This document shows positions 16,600 through 25,885 of a stretch of DNA of 64,000 nucleotides, one piece after another; within the stretch, counting starts at the first letter, position 1, and each line of letters opens with the position of its first letter. The DNA comes from Devosia lacusdianchii (GTDB lineage Bacteria; Pseudomonadota; Alphaproteobacteria; Rhizobiales; Devosiaceae). The stretch spans positions 1,612,001 through 1,676,000 of the forward strand of contig NZ_CP092483.1 in NCBI RefSeq assembly GCF_022429625.1. The letters run 5' to 3'. A program made the position numbers and the translations under genes. The notes beneath the pieces were generated by a model. The model did no database searches and was not told where the DNA came from. It was given only the letters and a program-made list of their open reading frames with translations.

Positions 16600-17874
16600 T
16601 TATTGCATCTGCTGCTGGGCCTGATCGTTGATCGCCTGGAGGGCAGCGTCGATATCGCCGCCGTCGAGGATCGCCGGAAGCTGAGCCGTGATGGCCGAAC
16701 GAACTTCGGCGGTGAAGACGCCGTAGTCGACGCTGGGGATTTCGGCGAGCCAGTCGGAGAAGTTCTGCCACACGGGTGCACCGCCGAAGAATTCGTCGGT
16801 TGCCTTGTAGGCCTCGCCTTCGCGAGCCGCGAGGAGCGAACCAACGGCGCCCTGACCGACCAGGATCTTCTGGTAGAAGTCCACATCGCTGGCCCAGATG
16901 GTCTTGAGGAAGTCGATCGCTTCTTCCTTATTGTCGGAAGAGGCGAGGACGTACCAGCTGGAGCCGCCGAGGTTGGAGGCATTGACCGAGCCTTCGATAT
17001 CTAGGCGCGGCGTCGAGGCGATGCCCCACAGGCCGGACTGATCGGCATTGGCCTTGATCGTGCCGGTGATCCAGACACCCACGGCAACCGCGGCGACCTC
17101 GCCGGAGGTGAACGCGCCGGTGTACTCGGCCCAGCCGGAAACCGGCTTCACCAGATCGGCTTCGTAGAACTTGGCGAAGGTTTCCAGCGCCTTCTTGAGC
17201 GGCGCGTTGTCGATGATGTTGAGGCTGCCATCGGCGTTGAAATACCACTGGCCGGCCGACTGCATCATCATCTGGATGAGGCCGGGGTCGTTCATGTCGA
17301 GGTCGAGCAGCAGATGGCCGGTCTTGGCCTTCACTTCGGTGCCGATCTCGACCAGGCGGTCCCACGTGATGTCGTTGAGGTCTTCGGCGGTGAAGCCGGC
17401 CTGCTCAAGATAGTCCGAGCGGTAGAAGAGGCCCGAAACGCCGGAGTCGAAAGGAACGGAGTAGGACTTGCCGTCAAAGGTGGCCGCAGCGACCTTGTAG
17501 GGGGCGAAGGCCGACATATCGATGGAGTCCGACAGCGGCTCGAACGAGCCGGGGAAGGACTGGAGGTACTTTTGCGCGATATCGTCCTGGATCAGCACGA
17601 TGTCTGGCAGGCCATCGGTGCTGCCGGCGAGAAGCTGGGTCTGAAGCTTGGCGCGGATGTCGTCCTGGCTGGCCGAGTCATCGACGATGATATTGGCGTC
17701 GGGGTTGATCGCTGCGTACCGTGTGGCCGCTTCCTTCATCGCTGCGCCGTTGAAGTTCGGGTCCCACACCCAGACGGTGACGTCGCCGGCCGTAGCGGCT
17801 GCAACGGTGAGAAAGCTGATACTGGCCAGAGCAAGGCCGAGCATACGGCCGCGCCGCGAGAAAATGCGGTTCAT
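16600..17874 (-). CDS. Periplasmic sugar-binding protein (CUT1 family)
   Basis: 424 residues with an N-terminal Sec signal (basic RIFSRRGR, then hydrophobic MLGLALASISFLTVAAA, cleavage near residue 28). The mature part is an extracellular solute-binding protein family 1 fold: DVTVWVWDPNFNGAAMKEA at the start, then SVPFDSGVSGLFYRSDYLEQAG and GEVAAVAVGVWITGTI. It delivers a sugar to the MalFG-type permeases downstream. Its ATG is preceded by AAGGGAGGA, a very strong ribosome-binding site. It is the first gene of the operon and divergent from an AraC regulator. The sugar is not identifiable from sequence. Confidence 0.92.
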   Translation of the reverse strand: MNRIFSRRGRMLGLALASISFLTVAAATAGDVTVWVWDPNFNGAAMKEAATRYAAINPDANIIVDDSASQDDIRAKLQTQLLAGSTDGLPDIVLIQDDIAQKYLQSFPGSFEPLSDSIDMSAFAPYKVAAATFDGKSYSVPFDSGVSGLFYRSDYLEQAGFTAEDLNDITWDRLVEIGTEVKAKTGHLLLDLDMNDPGLIQMMMQSAGQWYFNADGSLNIIDNAPLKKALETFAKFYEADLVKPVSGWAEYTGAFTSGEVAAVAVGVWITGTIKANADQSGLWGIASTPRLDIEGSVNASNLGGSSWYVLASSDNKEEAIDFLKTIWASDVDFYQKILVGQGAVGSLLAAREGEAYKATDEFFGGAPVWQNFSDWLAEIPSVDYGVFTAEVRSAITAQLPAILDGGDIDAALQAINDQAQQQMQ

Positions 17875-17979
17875 TGTAGTCCTCCCTTTTCATTTGCTCT
17901 TATGTCGAGCGCTTCCTAAGCTATCCGAATAGCAGGTGGCGTCCCACTCAAAGGGCATCCCGAGTTGGCGGAAAGTAAG

Positions 17980-18897
17980 ATGGCACAAAGGGCGTATTAC
18001 GAACCCGGAACTAACGGGGTTGAGCGCCTGCCGACCGAACTGAACATGTTCCACGCCTCGCCGCTGCTGATGCGCGCGCCGCATTGGCACGCGCAGGTCG
18101 AGGTCAACTATATCGTCAAAGGCTGGGCGCATTACCGGATGAGCGGCCACGAAGTGCGCTTCGCCGCCGGCGACCTGGCGCTGTTCTGGGGCGGCTTGCC
18201 GCATTGCCTCGACGATGCGTCGGACGATCTGGTTTATGCTGGTGGACACCTGCCGCTGGTGCACTTCTTTCGCCTGCGTCTGCCGCAGGACGTGCAGTCC
18301 AAGCTGATGCAAGGTGCCACGCTGGTGACCCATGCCACCGATGCTTCGGACCCCCTTAATTTTGCTCGCTGGAACGAATATGCGCGGTCGGGCGATCCAA
18401 TGAAGGCAAGCATGGCGGTCGATGAGCTGCTGCTGCGCATCGAGCGTATCCGCTTCGATGCCTATACCCTGCTGCCAGGCGCGGCCGACGTCGTCAGCGC
18501 GGTCGATGGCCTCGACCATCACTCATCGCCCATCGTGGTCCGGATCTGTGAGTTCATCACCGATAACTTCCGGGAAGAGATCGACTCGAGCGACATAGCC
18601 TCTGCCGCCGACATCCATCCCAAATACGCGATGAACGTGTTCAAGAAGTCGACGGGTATGACCCTCAATGACTACGTGAACCTGATGCGCCTGAGCTATG
18701 CTCAGGCTCTGCTGATCCAGGACGAAGCGAATGTGTTGCAAGTCGCAATGGATAGCGGCTTTGGTTCACTCAGTGCATTCAATAAGTCCTTCCGCAAGAT
18801 CGCCGGCATGTCGCCCACCGACTTCCGCCGCGAGCTGCGCTGCCGGCCCAGTACGCCGGTTGCGGTGAGGGCCAACGCCTTCGGACCGATCAACTAG
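17980..18897 (+). CDS. AraC-family regulator, divergent from a sugar ABC operon
   Basis: 305 residues from ATG 17980, chosen because GGAAAG precedes it; a TTG at 17965 in the same frame lacks a good site. The N-terminal half is a cupin-like sensing domain (HWHAQVEVNYIVKGWAHYRMSGHEVRFAAGDLALFWGGLPH). The C-terminal 100 residues hold two helix-turn-helix motifs with the family signature VLQVAMDSGFGSLSAFNKSF and FRKIAGMSPTDFRREL. The 105-base gap shared with the sugar-binding protein gene makes it the likely activator of that operon. A cyclase gene starts three bases after its stop, so the two are probably cotranscribed. Confidence 0.88.
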   Translation: MAQRAYYEPGTNGVERLPTELNMFHASPLLMRAPHWHAQVEVNYIVKGWAHYRMSGHEVRFAAGDLALFWGGLPHCLDDASDDLVYAGGHLPLVHFFRLRLPQDVQSKLMQGATLVTHATDASDPLNFARWNEYARSGDPMKASMAVDELLLRIERIRFDAYTLLPGAADVVSAVDGLDHHSSPIVVRICEFITDNFREEIDSSDIASAADIHPKYAMNVFKKSTGMTLNDYVNLMRLSYAQALLIQDEANVLQVAMDSGFGSLSAFNKSFRKIAGMSPTDFRRELRCRPSTPVAVRANAFGPIN

Positions 18898-18900
18898 CGC

Positions 18901-20991
18901 ATGTGGAAGCAGCGTCTTTCGGCACTGCTGTTTGGCGCCATCGTCGTCGCCGTCCTGATCCTGCTGCGGGCCGGCGATCCCTATGCGGTCCGGGTGGCGC
19001 GCGAGACGACCTTCGATGTTTTTCAGCAGATCAAGCCGCGATCGGCGCCGGACGATCTGCCGGTGCGCATCATCGATATTGACGAGGCTTCGTTAGCGGC
19101 AGTGGGGCAGTGGCCGTGGTCGCGTGAGACCATGGCCCTGATCGCCCGGCGCCTGACGGAGCTGGGCGCAGCCGCAATAGCCTTCGACGTGCTGTTTCCC
19201 GAGCCCGACCGGCTATCGGCGTCGGGCGCGGATAATGATGCCGGCTTCGCGCGGGCGCTGGCGGCGGGGCCCAATATTCTGGTTATGAGCCGCGCCGTGC
19301 TCGGTGGGCCGGCGCCCGCGCCCAAGGCGGGATTTGCTATGACCGGTGCCGATCCGCTCGCCAGCCTGCCCATGCTGGATGGCGTCGCCGCACCTTTGCC
19401 TATTCTTGCCGCCGCCGCCCCGGGTCTCGGCGTCGCCAGCCTTGATCGCGAGGGGGCGGGGATCGCGCGCCGCCTGCCACTGTTGTGGTCCAACGGTACG
19501 GCGCCGCTGCCGACCTTGTCGGTCGAGGCCCTGCGGGTGGCGCAGGGCGCGTCGACCTTGGTCGTGCTGGGCGACACTGCTGGGGCAGGAACGGTCGAGG
19601 GACTGAGGATTGGCGACTTTACCGTTCCGACCGGACCCAGCGGCGACATGTGGCTCTACTACCGGGAATTGCCCGCATCCACCTACATCCCGGCCCGCGA
19701 ACTGCTGGGTGAAGGCTATGCCGACCTAGCGCCCTCGTTGGCTGGTCACATCGTTCTTGTCGGTGCGTCGGCGGCTGGTTTGCTCGACATTCGCGCCAGC
19801 GCCCTTGGCGAGGCGGTGCCGGGCGTTTCGATCCACTTGCAGGCGTTGGAACAGATGCTGTCCGGCACATTCCTGCAGCGGGCCGACTGGGTTGGCGGGC
19901 TTGAACTGCTGGTTATCGCCGTGACGGGCCTAGCCGTTGTCGTGGCGTTGATACTGATGGGCCCCATGGTGGGGCTGATCTTCTCAGCGCTGCTGGCTGC
20001 GGTGGTAGTCGCCGGAAGCTGGTTTGCCTTTGCCCGGCTTGGCGTGCTGTTGGACCCCAGCTTTGCCTTGTTCGCGGCGCTGGTTTCCTACGCCGCCATG
20101 GCCTTCTTCCGCTATGCGGTGACCGACGCGGACAAGCGCCGCATCCGTCGGGCCTTTGCCCACTACATCGAGCCTTCATTGCTGACCCAGCTCGAAGCCG
20201 ATGGCAACCTGCTCAAGCTGGGCGGCGATGTGCGCGAGATGACGGTGATGTTTTCCGACGTCCGCAACTTCACCGCCCTCAGCGAGCGCACAGAGCCCGC
20301 CGATCTCGTCGGCATCCTCAACCGGCTGTTCGCGGCGCTTGGAGCGGCGATCGTCGCGCATCTGGGGACTATCGACAAGTTCATGGGCGACGCCGTCATG
20401 GCCTTCTGGAATGCGCCAGTGACAGTGCCCGGCCATGCGCGCAAGGCCTGCGAGGCTGCCCTCGATATGCGCAAGGCGCTGCGGCAGCTCAACGCGGCCC
20501 AGCCGGACGCCGAAGCCATTTCTATCGGTATCGGCATTTCCACCGGCCCGGCGCTGGTGGGTAATATGGGGTTCGAGGCGCGCTTCGACTATTCGTGCAT
20601 TGGCGACACCGTCAACGTCGCGAGCCGTATCGAGGGCGCCTGCAAGGTGGTCTGCTACGACATCCTCGTCACCGCGGAAACACGAGAGGCGGCGCCGGAA
20701 TTGGCGTTTCTCGACGCGGGGTCGACCGTGCTCAAGGGCATCAGCGAGCCCGAACCGATTTACTTGCTGGTCGGCCCCGAAAGCCTGGCGCAATCGCCGG
20801 AATTCAACGCACTGGAGAAGACGCATGCGGCGCTGCTGGCGCAGTGGGCCAGGGGCGACTTCAGCGTTGATGAGATCGCGGGCTGCCGCGCGTTGGCCGT
20901 GGTCATCGATCCCCGGCTCGGCGACTTCTACGACGCCTGCCGCGACCGGCTGGGTGATTTCCGAAGCGCCGTGCCGGCACTGGCTGGATGA
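18901..20991 (+). CDS. Membrane adenylate/guanylate cyclase with CHASE2 sensor
   Basis: 696 residues. A first helix at about 8-23 is followed by a periplasmic CHASE2 domain (about 25-325), three closely spaced helices (about 333-402), a linker and a class III cyclase domain (about 440-600). Metal-binding aspartates are Asp453 (MFSDVRNFT) and Asp497 (MGDAVMAFW); Lys493 and Asp569 are the purine-specifying pair, which favours ATP; Asn572 and Arg576 (GDTVNVASR) are the transition-state residues. The catalytic set is complete, so it should make cAMP. No clear Shine-Dalgarno is seen, but the start is three bases from the AraC stop, suggesting coupled translation. Confidence 0.9.
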   Translation: MWKQRLSALLFGAIVVAVLILLRAGDPYAVRVARETTFDVFQQIKPRSAPDDLPVRIIDIDEASLAAVGQWPWSRETMALIARRLTELGAAAIAFDVLFPEPDRLSASGADNDAGFARALAAGPNILVMSRAVLGGPAPAPKAGFAMTGADPLASLPMLDGVAAPLPILAAAAPGLGVASLDREGAGIARRLPLLWSNGTAPLPTLSVEALRVAQGASTLVVLGDTAGAGTVEGLRIGDFTVPTGPSGDMWLYYRELPASTYIPARELLGEGYADLAPSLAGHIVLVGASAAGLLDIRASALGEAVPGVSIHLQALEQMLSGTFLQRADWVGGLELLVIAVTGLAVVVALILMGPMVGLIFSALLAAVVVAGSWFAFARLGVLLDPSFALFAALVSYAAMAFFRYAVTDADKRRIRRAFAHYIEPSLLTQLEADGNLLKLGGDVREMTVMFSDVRNFTALSERTEPADLVGILNRLFAALGAAIVAHLGTIDKFMGDAVMAFWNAPVTVPGHARKACEAALDMRKALRQLNAAQPDAEAISIGIGISTGPALVGNMGFEARFDYSCIGDTVNVASRIEGACKVVCYDILVTAETREAAPELAFLDAGSTVLKGISEPEPIYLLVGPESLAQSPEFNALEKTHAALLAQWARGDFSVDEIAGCRALAVVIDPRLGDFYDACRDRLGDFRSAVPALAG

Positions 20992-21072
20992 TTTCCGAAG
21001 GGCGGCACCTAGCTTCCGCCCCGCGCCCGGTCTGTGTATCATCGCACTAATTGATTGCCTGGGATCGCAAGC

Positions 21073-21747
21073 ATGCAGCAGGTCACCCTATGGGAGGGAT
21101 CGACTTCACCCATCGTGAGGTCCATCACCCGCACGGTCTATGTCGGCTCCGGCATCCACATGATGGTGCCCGACGGGTGCTGGGATATTGCGATCATCCG
21201 CAACAGTAGCGGTACCTTGGTGTTGCGGACCGGCCAGACGACCCCGCCGGTGCCATTCACGTATCGCGACGGCGACGAGGTTTTGGCCATTTCGTTCAGG
21301 GCCAGCACCTTCATGCCGCTGATGTCGGGAGAAAGCATGCGCGACAAGGGGGTGGCGCTAGGCGGCATTGGCAAGGACCGCTTCTGGCTCGGCACCGATG
21401 TGGTTGAAATCCCCACATTCGACAATGTCGACGGCTTCGTCGAACGCCTGTTGCGAAATGAACTGGTGCAGGAGAACGGACTGGTCGCCTCGGTTGTGTC
21501 GGGCAACCCAGCCGCGGCCACGACGCGGACGATGCAACGGCATTTCCTGAAGACGACGGGGCTGACACCAAAAGCCTACAGCCAGATTGACCGAGCTCAA
21601 AAGGCGGTGGAGCTGTTGCGGTCCGGCCAAAGCGCAGCCGACGTGGCCTTCTCGCTTGGTTTTTCCGACCAGCCCCACCTCATTCGCTCGCTACAAGCCA
21701 TCACGGGTAGAACGCCGCGCCAGATAGCCAGCGCGGCGTTCGTTTAG
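21073..21747 (+). CDS. AraC-family regulator with DUF6597-like N-terminus
   Basis: 224 residues from ATG 21073 (MQQVTLWEGS); the frame extends to a TTG at 21055 without better support. The N-terminal part resembles the short DUF6597-type domain of small AraC regulators (HMMVPDGCWDIAII...LRTGQTT). The C-terminal half is an AraC DNA-binding domain with SAADVAFSLGFSDQPHLIRS and TGRTPRQI. It converges on the epoxide hydrolase gene with only one base between stops, so it is not in its operon. Target genes are unknown. Confidence 0.85.
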   Translation: MQQVTLWEGSTSPIVRSITRTVYVGSGIHMMVPDGCWDIAIIRNSSGTLVLRTGQTTPPVPFTYRDGDEVLAISFRASTFMPLMSGESMRDKGVALGGIGKDRFWLGTDVVEIPTFDNVDGFVERLLRNELVQENGLVASVVSGNPAAATTRTMQRHFLKTTGLTPKAYSQIDRAQKAVELLRSGQSAADVAFSLGFSDQPHLIRSLQAITGRTPRQIASAAFV

Positions 21748-21748
21748 C

Positions 21749-22990
21749 TCAGCGGACCTTGGCGAAGAACGTCCGCATGTCGTTGACCAGAGCTTCGGGG
21801 GCGTCGGACGCTGCGAAATGTCCGCCCTCGGCCATTTCGGTCCACTGCACGATGTTGTTGGAGCGCTCGGCGAAGACCCGCACCGAACGGAAGTCGTCGG
21901 GGAAGACCGCAACCGCGGTCGGCACCGGATTGGGCAGTTCGCGATAGCCAGCCCCTGTCTGGGCGTTTTCGAAGTAGTTGTCGCCGGCGCCGCTCGCGGT
22001 ATTGGTGAACCAGTAGATCGACACATGTGTGAGGAAGCGTTCGCGGTCGAAGCTCTGCGCTGCATTGCCCTCGAAGCCGAAGAACAGTTCGCTGTTCCAC
22101 GCCAGTTGCCCGACCGGTGAGTCGACAAGGCCGTAGGCCAGCGTGCCCGGGCGCTTGGACTGAATGTCAGCGTAGCCCGAGTACTTTTGGAACTTTTCGA
22201 AATTGGCGAAGCCGGCCATCTCGAACGGCGTCAGCTTTTCCATTTCGCCAGCAGCGCCGCTGGGGAAGGCGAATATCTGTTGCAGATGGATGCCGGCCAG
22301 CCCTTCGGGATTGAGGGCGCCGAGTTCGCGGCCGACCAACGCGCCGACGTCGCCGCCCTGAGCGCCCCACTTTTTGTAACCCAGGCGATCCATCAGCGTC
22401 GCCCAGGCCTTGGCCGTGCGGCCAGCGTCCCAACCGGTGCTCGACAGCGGCGTCGAGAAGCCGTAGCCGGGCAGGGAGGGGATGACCAGATCGAAGGCCA
22501 ATGCCGGATCGAGGCCGTGCGCGCGCGGGTCCGTCAGCGGCCCGATAATGTCGAGGAATTCGGCGATGCTCGATGGCCAACCATGGGTCAGGATCAGCGG
22601 GAAGGCATTGGGCTCCACAGATTTGACGTGCAGGAAGTGGATGGTCTGCCCGTCAATCTCAGTCAGGAATTGCGGATAACGGTTGAGTTCGGCTTCGTGC
22701 TTGCGCCAGTCGTAGCCATTTGCCCACTGATCGACGAGTTCCTTGATGAAAGGGACGGGCTGGCCACGGCTCCAGTCGGTGGTCAGGACGTTGGGCAGGC
22801 GGGCTGTCGCTAGGCGGCGCTTGAGGTCGGCGATCTGCTCGTCAGAGATGGCAATTTTGAAGGGGGTGATGGTCATCGCTTCTACTCCGTCTGAATTGGC
22901 TGTGGTGGGGTTGGCCAGTGCGGTGGCCAAGGTTGCGGCGGCAATCCCGGCGACAAACTGGCGGCGAGTAAGGTCGGTTTGGTTGGTCAT
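21749..22990 (-). CDS. Tat-exported epoxide hydrolase-like alpha/beta hydrolase
   Basis: 413 residues. The N-terminus carries a twin-arginine signal (TRRQFVAGIAAATLATALA), which predicts folded export to the periplasm. Then come the EHN domain typical of microsomal-type epoxide hydrolases (from about residue 42) and an alpha/beta-hydrolase domain. The oxyanion segment HGWP is at 136-139, the likely nucleophile is Asp214 in AQGGDVGA, and the late histidine is in EGGHFAASDAPE. The ATG follows GGAGA. Family members open epoxide rings to diols, but many such proteins have other hydrolytic roles. The gene stands alone, upstream of and divergent from the GH116 operon. Confidence 0.85.
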   Translation of the reverse strand: MTNQTDLTRRQFVAGIAAATLATALANPTTANSDGVEAMTITPFKIAISDEQIADLKRRLATARLPNVLTTDWSRGQPVPFIKELVDQWANGYDWRKHEAELNRYPQFLTEIDGQTIHFLHVKSVEPNAFPLILTHGWPSSIAEFLDIIGPLTDPRAHGLDPALAFDLVIPSLPGYGFSTPLSSTGWDAGRTAKAWATLMDRLGYKKWGAQGGDVGALVGRELGALNPEGLAGIHLQQIFAFPSGAAGEMEKLTPFEMAGFANFEKFQKYSGYADIQSKRPGTLAYGLVDSPVGQLAWNSELFFGFEGNAAQSFDRERFLTHVSIYWFTNTASGAGDNYFENAQTGAGYRELPNPVPTAVAVFPDDFRSVRVFAERSNNIVQWTEMAEGGHFAASDAPEALVNDMRTFFAKVR

Positions 22991-23241
22991 CCTGGGTCTC
23001 CGTCGCGGCGCGTTGTGAACGCTCCTGTTGTACGAGGGGCGCCCGTTTCAGGATTGAAGAAACACGACAAAGCGCGGGGAGCGCCCGGCCGAAAGCCGGG
23101 TCTGGCCATGGCCTCGGTCCGCACCATGTGCATTTTTGTCAACACGACTGGATTGAACGCGGGCCGGTTTGGTTTGGGCTATAACCTCTCCAACAAGTCG
23201 ATTTCCGCGGCAGAACCCGCGGATATGGGAGGATTAGCTAT

Positions 23242-25863
23242 ATGGGTCGCTCGGCCTACTTCACCTATTCCGCTGACAGCACCAGAAATGTCATCTTTCC
23301 CTTGGGTGGCATCGGCGCGGGCTGCATTGGCATTGGCGGCGACGGACGCCTGCGCGATTGGGAGATTTACAACCGCCCCTCCAAGGGCAGTGTGAACGGC
23401 TTCTCCCATTTCGCCGTCCGCGCCGAGAAAGAGGGCAAAGTCCTCGATACGCGAGTCCTCCACGGGCCGTTCCAGGGATCGCTCACGGGCGATTTCCTGG
23501 GGCGGCCTTTCAACTCGTTTGGCTTCGGCGTGCGCCGCGAGCATATGGCCGGCTTCCCCAGCTTCGAGAGCAGCACCGTCTCCGGGCCCTATCCGGTCGC
23601 CACGCTGGATTTTGCCGATAGCCGCTTCCCGGGTGCGGTGCGGATGCAGGCGTTCAGCCCGTTCATGCCGCTCAACAGCCGCGAATCGAGCCTGCCCACC
23701 GCCATGTTCGAGTTCACGCTGACCAATACGGATAGCGAAGCGCTCGACTACACCCTGCTCGGCTGCCTCGGCTTCGACTTCAAGGCCGACGCTCTGGTGA
23801 CCGCCGAGAAGCGTGGCGATCGCACGCTCATCGTCGGCCGCTCGGCCATCGACCCCAAGAGCACAGCCTATAGCGAACTCTCCATCGCCACCGATTGCGA
23901 CCAGACCAGCTATCAGCGCCACTTCTACCGCGGGAGCTGGTTCGACGCGCTGGAGGTCTATTGGCAGGACATTTCTGCGCCCGGCGAGCTGAAGGATCGC
24001 TGGTACTACAAGGACGAAAGCGCGGCCCGCATGTCGGGCAGCCGGGCCATGGCCGAGCACAGCACGCTGGCCTGCCACGTCCACGTTCCGGCCGGCGAAA
24101 GCCGCACGGTGCGTGTCGCCATCTCCTGGTATGTGCCCAATGTCAGCAAATACTGGATCTCGCAGAACGCTCTGCTCGATGAGCCGCGTGATGTTCCGAC
24201 CACCTGGAAGAACTACTACGCCACTCAGTGGGACAGCGCGGCCACCGTCTCCGATGTGACCATGACCAATTGGGACCGGTTCGCCGATGCCACCAAGTCC
24301 TTCCAGGATGAGCTCGGCCGTTCATCGCTGCCGGACCCGGTTCTGGATGCGGTTTCGGCCAACCTCTCCATCCTCAAGACCGCGACCGTGCTGCGACTGG
24401 AGGACGGAACCTTCTATGGCTGGGAAGGCTGTCATCCCGATGCCGGTTCATGCGAAGGCAGCTGCACCCATGTGTGGAACTACCAGCAGGCGCTGCCCTT
24501 CCTGTTCCCTGACCTCGAACGCAGCATGCGCGAGGCCGATTTCTCCTTCAACCAGATCGCCGAAACCGGGGGCATGGCCTTCCGGCTCAGCCTGCCGCTC
24601 GGTATCGGTACGGCCAATGATCGGCCCTGTGCCGACGGCCAGTTCGGCAACGTGCTCAAGGCCTATCGCGACTGGAAGCTCACCGGCGACGCTAGGTGGC
24701 TCAAGCAGATGTGGCCGCATGTCAAGGCCGCGGTGGCCTATGCCTGGCATCCCGGGAATTACGACAAGTGGGATCCCGAAAAGACCGGCGTGCTGACGGG
24801 TCGCCAGCATCACACGCTGGACATGGAGCTGTTTGGTCCCAGCTCATGGCTCAACGGCTTCTATCTCGCGGCGCTGCTGGCCGGCGCCGAGATGGGCGAG
24901 GCAGCGGGGGACACGGAGACCGCTGCCGAGTTCCGGCAGATCTACGGACGTGGCCGCGAATGGATGCATGAGCACCTGTTCAACGGTGAGTACTTCATCC
25001 AGCAGGTGGACCTGCACGACCGCAAGCAACTGGCTCCATACGATCAGAAGGGGCGCGGCTCGAACATCGTTCGCGGCTCGATCTACGATCTTTATTGGAG
25101 CCAGGAGCACGGCCAGGTCAAATACCAGATCGGGCAAGGCTGCGAGATCGATCAGGTTGTCGCGCAGTGGCATGCCAGCCTCTATGGGCTGGGTGACGTG
25201 TTCGAGCCTGAAAAGTTCGCCTCGGCCGTTCGCGCCATCTACCAGCATAACTTCAAGAAGCGCCTGGGCGACGAAGCTAATCCCTGCCGTGTTTTCGGAC
25301 TTGAGCATGAAGCCGGCACGCTGATGTGTGCCTGGCCGGCGGGTGTCGAGCGCCCCGCTATCCCGGTGCCCTACAGCCAGGAGACCATGCACGGCTTCGA
25401 ATACGCGTTCGGTTGCCAGCTCATGATGATCGGCGAACTCGAGAAGGGCATCGAAGTCTTTGCGGCGGTGCGCGATCGCTATCGCGGTCACAATCGCAAC
25501 CCGTGGAACGAGATCGAATGCGGCTCCAACTACGCCCGTTCAATGGCGAGCTACGCCGCCGTGCTGGTGCTGTCGGGCTTCGAGTTCGACCTGGCCAAGG
25601 GCCGCATGGCCTTCGCCCCCAAGATCCGCGCAGGCGCTTCGTTCTATTCGATCTGGTCGACCGGCACCGCCTGGGGATCGATCGACATCAAGGACGGCGA
25701 GGCACGCCTCACGGTTCTCGACGGTGGACTGGAGCTGTCCGAAATCGCCATCCAGAGCGTGCGGCATACACCGGCCAACGGCCTTCAGGCTGGCGAGAGC
25801 CTGGTGATTGCCGACCCGGCCATCAGCATCGGCGCACTGCCCGATCTTACAACGCAAAACTGA
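23242..25863 (+). CDS. GH116-family beta-glucosidase-like enzyme (GBA2/DUF608 type), cytoplasmic
   Basis: 873 residues. The N-terminal beta-sandwich (GBA2_N-like, from GGIGAGCIGIGGDGRLRDWE) is followed by the (alpha/alpha)6 barrel of DUF608. By eye alignment with GBA2, Glu405 in CEGSCTHVWNY is the likely nucleophile and Asp527 in HHTLDMELFGP the likely acid region. No signal peptide is seen, so substrate must first be imported, fitting the ABC transporter encoded next. The ATG has GGGAGGA nine bases upstream. Family members split beta-glucosides, from short glycosides to glucosylceramide. It heads an apparent operon of seven genes. The true substrate is unknown. Confidence 0.85.
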   Translation: MGRSAYFTYSADSTRNVIFPLGGIGAGCIGIGGDGRLRDWEIYNRPSKGSVNGFSHFAVRAEKEGKVLDTRVLHGPFQGSLTGDFLGRPFNSFGFGVRREHMAGFPSFESSTVSGPYPVATLDFADSRFPGAVRMQAFSPFMPLNSRESSLPTAMFEFTLTNTDSEALDYTLLGCLGFDFKADALVTAEKRGDRTLIVGRSAIDPKSTAYSELSIATDCDQTSYQRHFYRGSWFDALEVYWQDISAPGELKDRWYYKDESAARMSGSRAMAEHSTLACHVHVPAGESRTVRVAISWYVPNVSKYWISQNALLDEPRDVPTTWKNYYATQWDSAATVSDVTMTNWDRFADATKSFQDELGRSSLPDPVLDAVSANLSILKTATVLRLEDGTFYGWEGCHPDAGSCEGSCTHVWNYQQALPFLFPDLERSMREADFSFNQIAETGGMAFRLSLPLGIGTANDRPCADGQFGNVLKAYRDWKLTGDARWLKQMWPHVKAAVAYAWHPGNYDKWDPEKTGVLTGRQHHTLDMELFGPSSWLNGFYLAALLAGAEMGEAAGDTETAAEFRQIYGRGREWMHEHLFNGEYFIQQVDLHDRKQLAPYDQKGRGSNIVRGSIYDLYWSQEHGQVKYQIGQGCEIDQVVAQWHASLYGLGDVFEPEKFASAVRAIYQHNFKKRLGDEANPCRVFGLEHEAGTLMCAWPAGVERPAIPVPYSQETMHGFEYAFGCQLMMIGELEKGIEVFAAVRDRYRGHNRNPWNEIECGSNYARSMASYAAVLVLSGFEFDLAKGRMAFAPKIRAGASFYSIWSTGTAWGSIDIKDGEARLTVLDGGLELSEIAIQSVRHTPANGLQAGESLVIADPAISIGALPDLTTQN

Positions 25864-25885
25864 ACTCAACGGGGAGGAGACCCAA

